From Caballeronia choica (lineage in GTDB: Bacteria > Pseudomonadota > Gammaproteobacteria > Burkholderiales > Burkholderiaceae), in assembly GCF_001544535.1 (NCBI RefSeq), contig NZ_FCON02000070.1, positions 1-39,868 of the forward strand: DNA of 39,868 nt, given 5' to 3'. This document shows positions 34,740 through 39,868 of this stretch, piece by piece. Position 1 is the stretch's first letter, and each line of letters starts with the position of its first letter. Position numbers and translations under genes: made by a program. The notes beneath the pieces were generated by a model. That model was not told the DNA's origin and searched no databases. It saw nothing but the letters and a program-made list of their open reading frames with translations.

Positions 34740-34969
34740 TTAGCAGATCGGAGCTGCAAAACGGTCGGCCATTCCCGTCTATTAGCCAGTACACCGAGCC
34801 AATCGTCAATGCCGACGGTTCGATCGACGTGGTGTTTAGCCCGGATGAACCACGGGAAAAGGAAAACTGGATCGGGACGATGCGCGGTAGAGGCTGGTTC
34901 CCGATCTTCCGCTTCTACGGGCCTGCGTCACCCTATTTCGACAAGACCTGGAAATTGGAAGACATCGTC
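34740..34969 (+). pseudogene. C-terminal fragment of a DUF1214 (DUF1254/DUF1214-type) protein
   Basis: One plus-strand frame reads SRSELQNGRPFPSIS, IVNADGSIDVVFSPDEP, ENWIGTMRGRGWFPIFRF and YGPASPYFDKTWKLEDI. This is the conserved end of DUF1214 proteins (NADGS, NWI, GWF, YGP, FDKTW landmarks). The preceding several hundred residues of the normal protein are absent and no start signal is present, so it is a remnant. Its natural stop is also lost: the frame runs on into unrelated sequence just before the small inverted-repeat element. Confidence 0.7.
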
Positions 34970-35011
34970 GCTATTAAATATGCGAGATCCTCTGCTGTCC
35001 CGGTTGGTCTC

Positions 35012-35108
35012 TTAAGGCAACGCTGATTAAGTCCTTTTGGCCTCTCTGAGAGCCTTGTCGCCACGTAGCCTTCGGCGAAATTCAGGTACTTGTTCAGCGT
35101 TGCCTTAA
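35012..35108. mobile_element. 89-bp MITE-like element with terminal inverted repeats and TTAA duplication
   Basis: The element spans 35016-35104. Its ends are inverted copies: GGCAACGCTGATTAAGTCC on the left and GGCAACGCTGAACAAGTAC read from the right. The first 11 bases are identical and 16 of 19 match overall. It is flanked on both sides by TTAA (35012-35015 and 35105-35108), the expected target duplication, which extends the perfect repeat to 16 bases. It has no coding capacity, so it would move only with a transposase supplied in trans. An internal small hairpin is centred near 35045. I do not assign an IS family. Confidence 0.75.
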
Positions 35109-35159
35109 GCAACAAGCACTGGCCTGACCTCGGGTTTGCACTCAACCGGTTCAGCACAC

Positions 35160-35186
35160 GGAGCGCCACCGTTCTTGCGGCGCTCC
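35160..35186. terminator. Strong GC hairpin downstream of the acyl-CoA dehydrogenase operon
   Basis: GGAGCGCC (35160-35167) pairs perfectly with GGCGCTCC (35179-35186) around an 11-base loop. It lies eight bases beyond the end of the minus-strand acyl-CoA dehydrogenase gene (35194). The position suits a transcription terminator of that operon, but no long T-tract follows on the minus strand, so its strength is uncertain. Confidence 0.5.
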
Positions 35187-35193
35187 CACTCTT

Positions 35194-36324
35194 TCAATAG
35201 CCGCTCAGCGTGGCGGCACGGTCCAGATGAAAACGCGTGTCACCGAACAGGGTCTGCAGAACGCCGACGCGCTTCATGAAGAGCCCGATATCGAGTTCAT
35301 CCGTCATCCCCATGCCGCCGTGCATCTGAACGCCCTCGCGAACGGCGAGGCTCGCCGCTTCGCACGCAAGTGCTTTCGCGCGGGCGACCATCAGGCCGGC
35401 GTCGGCTGATCGGCCGGCGAGCGCGTGCAGCGCCTCGGTCAGCATCGAACGCGCGAGTTCGAGTTCGACATACCACTGCGCGGCACGGTGCTGAAGTGCC
35501 TGGAACTCGCCGATGAGACGGCCGAACTGGCGTCGCTCTTTCAGATAAGTGGTTGTACGCTCGAATACCGCATCGGCGGCACCGACCAATTGCGCTGCCA
35601 CGATGGCCCGACCATGGTCGAGCACCTGCGACAACACGCCGTGGCCGCCGTCGATCGCGCCAAGCACGGCATCCGCGTCGACCTTGACGTCCTGCAATCG
35701 CACGCGCGCTGCGTTATGTGCGTCGATCATCGCAGCTCGTTCGATGTGCACTCCGGCAGTGTCCCGATCGACCAGAAAGAGCGTCATGCCATGCGCTGAC
35801 GTGCGTGCCGATACGATCAGGGTTTGCGCCACATGCCCGTCGACAACGAAGATTTTCTCGCCGTTGAGGGCGAAGCCATCACCGTGACGAACAGCGGACA
35901 GCGTGACGCTTTCGGGATTGTGTCTGGCGCATTCGTCGGTAGCCAGCGCCAGCACGGTCGTGGACTCGGCGATCGCGGGCAGAAGCCGCTTCTGCTGCGC
36001 CTCGTTGCCGGCGCGCTCCAGCGCCACGGCGCCCAGCACGGCAGTGGACAGAAACGGCGAAGGCGTCAGATTGCGCCCCAGTTCCTCAGCCACCAGACCC
36101 GCTTCGACGATGCTCAGGCCGAGGCCGCCAAAGCGCTCCGGCACCAGGATGCCGCTGTAACCCTGGTTCGCGAAATCGCGCCACAACGATACGCTGTAGC
36201 CGATTGCGTCGCTGCTGTCGCGCAGCGCACGCAGATGAGCCACGGGCGCCGCGTCGGCGAGGAATGCTTTCGCGCTGACGCTCAGCATGCGTTGTTCTTC
36301 GTTCGGCAAAAGTGCCATGTTCAT
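35194..36324 (-). CDS. Acyl-CoA dehydrogenase, probable beta-type subunit
   Basis: A 376-residue acyl-CoA dehydrogenase-fold protein: FGGLGLSIVEAGLVAEELGR in the N-terminal helical domain, then a middle beta domain, KERRQFGRLIGEFQALQH and VQMHGGMGMTDELDIGLFMK in the C-terminal FAD-binding domain. Near the C-terminus, where the catalytic glutamate usually stands in an EGT/EGG context, this protein has LFGDTRFHLD instead. It follows the other dehydrogenase by 10 bases. The pair therefore resembles the two-subunit (alpha2-beta2) acyl-CoA dehydrogenases in which only one subunit carries the catalytic base. Confidence 0.9.
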   Translation of the reverse strand: MNMALLPNEEQRMLSVSAKAFLADAAPVAHLRALRDSSDAIGYSVSLWRDFANQGYSGILVPERFGGLGLSIVEAGLVAEELGRNLTPSPFLSTAVLGAVALERAGNEAQQKRLLPAIAESTTVLALATDECARHNPESVTLSAVRHGDGFALNGEKIFVVDGHVAQTLIVSARTSAHGMTLFLVDRDTAGVHIERAAMIDAHNAARVRLQDVKVDADAVLGAIDGGHGVLSQVLDHGRAIVAAQLVGAADAVFERTTTYLKERRQFGRLIGEFQALQHRAAQWYVELELARSMLTEALHALAGRSADAGLMVARAKALACEAASLAVREGVQMHGGMGMTDELDIGLFMKRVGVLQTLFGDTRFHLDRAATLSGY

Positions 36325-36334
36325 CTTCTCCAGT

Positions 36335-37501
36335 TCAGGCGCCGGGCAGGTCGAGAATGCGCTTGGCGATCACGTTCAGCTGGACTTCGCTCGTGCCGCC
36401 TTCGATGGAATTTCCCTTTGAGCGCAGCCAGTCGCCCGCGAGTTCGCCAGTCCATTGCAGCGCGTCGCTGCCCGCGGCAGCCATCGCCAGTTCGTAGCGC
36501 CGCTTGTTCAATTCGGCGCCGTAGTACTTGAGCGCGGACGAATACGCCGGATGGGCTTCACCGCGTCGCGCGCGCTCGGCGAATAGCTGCTTCATCGCGC
36601 GGAAAGCCGCTTCATCCGCTTCCGCACGGGCGATTTCCGCGCGCAGCGCTGCATCGGGCAGTTTCCCTTGCGCATCCAGCCCCATCCATCTCGCAGCATC
36701 CTTCCCCAGCGTGATGCCGGCTTCCGCGTCCATGACGCGCCCGATCATCTCGCGCTCATGCGTGAGCAGGTATTTGGCGATGGTCCATCCGGCGTTCAAC
36801 TCGCCGACGAGATTCGCCATCGGCACTTTGACGTTGTCGAAATAGGTTTCGCAAAATGGCGACTTGCCTGAGATCAGTTCGATCGGCCGGGTCGCTACGC
36901 CGGGGGTGTCCATGTCGAACAGTACGAAACTGATGCCCTCATGCTTTCTGGCGCTGTCGGTGCGCACGAGGCAAAAAATCCAGTCGGACTGGTCGGCATA
37001 GGACGTCCAGATCTTCTGCCCGTTGACGATGAAGTGGTCGTCCCCCACTTCGGCACGGGTGGCGATCGAAGCCAGGTCAGAACCCGCATTCGGTTCCGAA
37101 TACCCCTGGCACCAGCGGATTTCACCCCTGGCGATGCGCGGCAGATGCTCGCGCTTCTGGGCTTCGGAGCCATAGCGCAACAGCGCTGGCCCCAGCATCC
37201 AGATGCCAAAGCTATCCAGCGGGGAGCGGCAGCCGAGCGCCCGCATCTCCTCGCGCAGTACTTTCGTTTCGGCACCCGTGAGTCCGCCGCCGCCATACTC
37301 GCGCGGCCAGTCGGGCACGGTCCAGCCGCGGCCGGCCATGCGTTCCATCCAGGTGCGCTGCGCCTGCGACGCGAACTTGAATGAGCGGCCGCCCCAGCAA
37401 ATATCGCTCTCGCCAGCCGACGGCACCCGCATCTCGTGCGGGCAATTCTCCTCCAGCCAGGCCCGCGTTTCGCGGCGGAAAATCTGGATATCCGACATCA
37501 A
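36335..37501 (-). CDS. Acyl-CoA dehydrogenase, catalytic-type subunit
   Basis: A 388-residue acyl-CoA dehydrogenase. It shows WPREYGGGGLTGAETKVLRE, the FAD/substrate segment CQGYSEPNAGSDLASI, KIWTSYADQSDWIFCLVRT and, near the C-terminus, SIEGGTSEVQLNVIAKRIL. The last includes the usual E-G-G-T-S-E-x-Q with the expected catalytic glutamate. It would introduce a 2,3-double bond into an acyl-CoA, probably together with the smaller partner downstream. The upstream acyl-CoA ligase gene is 61 bases away on the same strand. Substrate length or branching cannot be read from sequence. Confidence 0.92.
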   Translation of the reverse strand: MMSDIQIFRRETRAWLEENCPHEMRVPSAGESDICWGGRSFKFASQAQRTWMERMAGRGWTVPDWPREYGGGGLTGAETKVLREEMRALGCRSPLDSFGIWMLGPALLRYGSEAQKREHLPRIARGEIRWCQGYSEPNAGSDLASIATRAEVGDDHFIVNGQKIWTSYADQSDWIFCLVRTDSARKHEGISFVLFDMDTPGVATRPIELISGKSPFCETYFDNVKVPMANLVGELNAGWTIAKYLLTHEREMIGRVMDAEAGITLGKDAARWMGLDAQGKLPDAALRAEIARAEADEAAFRAMKQLFAERARRGEAHPAYSSALKYYGAELNKRRYELAMAAAGSDALQWTGELAGDWLRSKGNSIEGGTSEVQLNVIAKRILDLPGA

Positions 37502-37562
37502 TGTCCTCTACGAATAGTTGGGCGCCGGCGCCCTCGCGCCGGTGCCTTGCATTCCATGGTCC

Positions 37563-39116
37563 TTACTTTTCCCAATAGGGCTTGCGCAACTCGGTCTTGA
37601 GCACCTTGCCCACGCCGGAGAGCGGCATGGCGTCCACGAACGAAACGCTGCGCGGACACTTGTATCCCGCGATGAGTTCGCGGCAATGTATCTGGATCTC
37701 TTCGAGCGTGACGCTATGGCCCGGCTTCGTGACCACCACCGCGTGCACCGTCTCGCCCCATTTTTCGTGCGGCACGCCGATCACGGCGCATTGCGCCACA
37801 GCGGGGTGGCTGACGACGGCGTTCTCGACCTCGGCGGAATAGACGTTCTCTCCGCCGCTCACGATCATGTCCTTCAGACGGTCCACCAGATAGACGAAAC
37901 CCTCGTCGTCCATGTAGCCGCCGTCGCCGGTATGCATCCATCCGTTGCGAATGGCCTGCGCGGTCGCTTCCGGGCGGTTCCAGTAGCCCAGCATGACGTT
38001 CGGGCCACGCACGGCGATTTCCCCTACCGTGCCGCGCGGCACTTCGACGCCATGCACGTCGACGATCTTCACCTCGACCATCGAGACGGCCGTGCCGATC
38101 GAGCGCATCTTGCCGCTCGCAATGCCGGCATCCGAGTGAAACTCCGGCATGAGCAGCGTGACGCTGGGCGCGAGTTCCGTCATGCCGTAACCCTGGTAGA
38201 AGCGTGCGCTCGGAAACGCTGCCCGAGCACGCGCCAGCAAGGTTTGCGACATCGGTGCCGCGCCATAGATCAGGTTGCGCAGCGACGACAGGTCGAGTTG
38301 CGCGGCGCGTTCTGGATTGCGCTCCATCCATTCCAGCGCCATCTGGATCAGCGTGGGTGCGAGCAGAACGTCCGTGACGCGCTCGGCCGAGATCGCCTCG
38401 AGCATGCGCTGCGGGTCGTATCCGGGCACCACCACATGCATGCCGCCGGTCGCGAACTGGCTGTTGGTGACTGCAAAGTCCGCCAGGTGGAACATCGGCA
38501 TGACGTGCAGGAAACGCGAGTCGGCACCGAGCGCACCGGCATTGAGCGTACCGACCGCCGACGAGCAAAGGTTGTTGTGACTGAGCATCACGCCCTTCGG
38601 GAAGCCCGTCGTGCCGCCGGTGTAGAAGATGCCCGCCAGATCGTTGCCGTGGCGGTATGCGTCTTCGACCGGCTCGCTCCCTGCGATCAATGCTTCGTAG
38701 GACAGCATGCCGGGCGGCAGTTCACCGTCCCCGGCGTAGATCACCTGGCGCAGCGTCTTCGCCTCGCCGGCGAGCCTCGCCCCTATGTTCTTGAAGGTCT
38801 CATCGACGATCAGGACCGATGTTTCGGAGTCGTCGAGCGAGTAGCGTATTTCCGCCGGGCTCCAGCGGTAGTTGACGGGGTTGAGCACCGCGCCGGCCCA
38901 CGGCACGGCCATGAAGTATTCAATGTAGCGCTGCGAATTGAGCGAGAGCATTGCCACACGCTCGCCGGTTTCGACCCCGAGCGCGCGCAAGCCGCCCGCG
39001 AGGCGCGCAACACGGTCGGCCAGTTCGGAATAGCTGAGGCCGCGGCCCAGATAGCGCAGCGCCTCGTCCCTGGGACGCCGTTGCAGCGTGCGATGCAAGC
39101 CCTGAGTCATGTACAT
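37563..39116 (-). CDS. AMP-dependent acyl-CoA synthetase (fatty-acid/carboxylate-CoA ligase)
   Basis: A 517-residue member of the ANL superfamily. Visible are the P-loop YTGGTTGFPKGVMLSHNN, the adenylate motif YQGYGMTELAP, the hinge/ATP motif MHTGDGGYMDDEGFVYLVDR with LKDMIVSGGENVYSAEVE, and the C-terminal catalytic lysine in LSGVGKVLKTELRKP. It activates a carboxylic acid to its CoA ester, feeding the two acyl-CoA dehydrogenases downstream. The start MYMTQGLHRTLQRRP is usual for medium/long-chain ligases of beta-proteobacteria. Confidence 0.94.
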   Translation of the reverse strand: MYMTQGLHRTLQRRPRDEALRYLGRGLSYSELADRVARLAGGLRALGVETGERVAMLSLNSQRYIEYFMAVPWAGAVLNPVNYRWSPAEIRYSLDDSETSVLIVDETFKNIGARLAGEAKTLRQVIYAGDGELPPGMLSYEALIAGSEPVEDAYRHGNDLAGIFYTGGTTGFPKGVMLSHNNLCSSAVGTLNAGALGADSRFLHVMPMFHLADFAVTNSQFATGGMHVVVPGYDPQRMLEAISAERVTDVLLAPTLIQMALEWMERNPERAAQLDLSSLRNLIYGAAPMSQTLLARARAAFPSARFYQGYGMTELAPSVTLLMPEFHSDAGIASGKMRSIGTAVSMVEVKIVDVHGVEVPRGTVGEIAVRGPNVMLGYWNRPEATAQAIRNGWMHTGDGGYMDDEGFVYLVDRLKDMIVSGGENVYSAEVENAVVSHPAVAQCAVIGVPHEKWGETVHAVVVTKPGHSVTLEEIQIHCRELIAGYKCPRSVSFVDAMPLSGVGKVLKTELRKPYWEK

Positions 39117-39238
39117 GTGGTGTCCCCTCCTTCTAATGCGCTGTCCGCGGTGCGGGGCGGGCGTCGAAACCCGGCCCGGCCGACAGCGCCCGATTCAGGC
39201 CCCGACCCATGATCGACAGGGCCGGAACGTAGTGCAAA

Positions 39239-39868
39239 TCACACGTTGCCGTAGCCGCCGCCGCACACGAGTACCTGACCCGAGACATAGTTGGATTCGG
39301 GGGTGCAGAACAGGTACACCGAGCCTGCCGCTTCCGCGGCGGTGCCCGGACGGCCCAACGGAATCGCCTGGCTTGCGCCGTCGATCATCGCCTTCTGCAC
39401 GCCGACCTTGATCTCGCGGCCTTCAATGTTGACGGTCTTGCTTTCATCGCCGGCCAGCGCCTGCGTCAGACGCGTTTCGATGAAGCCGAACGCCACGGCA
39501 TTGACGTTGACCTTCAAGCGGCCCCACTCCTTCGCCATGGTCTTGGTCATGCCCAGGATGCCCGCCTTCGCCGACGAGTAATTGATCTGCCCCGCGTTGC
39601 CGCCAGCCGCGATGGACGAGATGTTCACCACCTTGCGGAACACTTCGCGGCCTTCGGCTGCTTCAGCCTTGGCGGCAGCGCTGATGATCGGATAGGCTGC
39701 GCGCAGGATGCGAAACGGTGCCGTGAGATGGCAGTCCATGATCGCGTACCACTGCTCGTCGCTCATCTTTTGCGCCACGTTGTCCCAGGTAAAGCCAGCG
39801 TTGTTGACGATGATGTCGACGCTCTTGAAGTGTTCCACCGCGGTCCCGATGAAACGTTCGGCGAAGTC
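39239..39868 (-). CDS. SDR-family oxidoreductase (FabG-like), cut by the window edge
   Basis: The C-terminal part of a short-chain dehydrogenase; the frame is open to the last base of the window, so the N-terminal nucleotide motif lies outside. Present are IIVNNAGFTWDN, the catalytic serine in NISSIAAGG, Y-x-x-x-K in INYSSAKAGILGM and the C-terminal YVSGQVLVCGGGYGNV. It contains an insertion around KAEAAEGREVFRK. It is first of the visible minus-strand operon with the ligase and acyl-CoA dehydrogenases, 122 bases before the ligase, and probably oxidises a 3-hydroxyacyl intermediate. Confidence 0.9.
   Translation of the reverse strand, partial: DFAERFIGTAVEHFKSVDIIVNNAGFTWDNVAQKMSDEQWYAIMDCHLTAPFRILRAAYPIISAAAKAEAAEGREVFRKVVNISSIAAGGNAGQINYSSAKAGILGMTKTMAKEWGRLKVNVNAVAFGFIETRLTQALAGDESKTVNIEGREIKVGVQKAMIDGASQAIPLGRPGTAAEAAGSVYLFCTPESNYVSGQVLVCGGGYGNV

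Noticed and set aside
34576-34809. Minus-strand ORF with a Walker-B-like LVLLDE segment as an ATPase gene
   Set aside because: No P-loop, no ribosome binding site, only 77 codons, and it overlaps the DUF1214 remnant on the other strand.

Overview
The window looks like a chromosomal accessory region of a high-GC beta-proteobacterium of the Burkholderia/Paraburkholderia/Caballeronia type. This rests on codon and base composition, on the protein families present (LLM and NtaB-like flavin enzymes, AtuA/DUF4387, CaiB, KfrA-like, YlcI/YnfO-like antitoxin) and on the many local regulators. It is almost entirely catabolic. I see no rRNA, tRNA, CRISPR array or intact insertion sequence.

Region A (511-7235): a LacI regulator is divergent from a three-gene run of a HisD-family alcohol dehydrogenase, an SDR and a 3-hydroxyacyl-CoA-dehydrogenase-like protein, followed by a LysR regulator. 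Phased TTTGCA repeats lie in the lacI/hisD-like intergenic region. Region B (5838-15798, minus strand) is a probable nine-gene operon. In transcription order it holds leuC-like and leuD-like genes (both frameshifted), AtuA (DUF1446), DUF4387, an NtaB-like flavin reductase, an amidohydrolase, an MFS carrier, an LLM flavin monooxygenase and a second MFS carrier. Region C (16057-21520) has a divergent MFS carrier, an IclR regulator, and an operon of a CaiB CoA-transferase, a TauD/TfdA dioxygenase and a CitE-like lyase. One 19-bp operator-like palindrome (AATAGACA-N3-TGTCTRTT) occurs twice: between leuC and the MFS gene, and in front of the CaiB operon. This makes B and C look like one IclR regulon.

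Region D (21551-31114) is a second, parallel unit. A GntR regulator heads a minus-strand operon of intact leuCD, an MFS carrier and an isocitrate-lyase/PEP-mutase-family lyase. It is divergent from an ABC importer operon (binding protein, ATPase, two permeases) that ends in a glutaredoxin-DinB fusion. Two inverted copies of a 13-bp motif containing TGTAGGACA sit in the shared promoter region. LeuCD-type hydro-lyases placed beside carbon-carbon lyases (CitE, ICL/PEPM) and a CoA-transferase suggest catabolism of branched or methylated C5-C6 dicarboxylates of the citramalate, citraconate or dimethylmalate kind. The actual substrates are not determined by sequence.

Region E (31115-35193) is a degraded insertion zone: unassigned sequence, a ParE-type toxin-antitoxin pair, a truncated KfrA-like coiled-coil gene colliding head-on with a tyrosine recombinase, a DUF1214 fragment, and an 89-bp MITE-like element with a TTAA duplication. 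Region F (35194-39868, minus strand) is an acyl-CoA catabolic operon: an SDR (cut by the window edge), an acyl-CoA ligase and two unlike acyl-CoA dehydrogenases.
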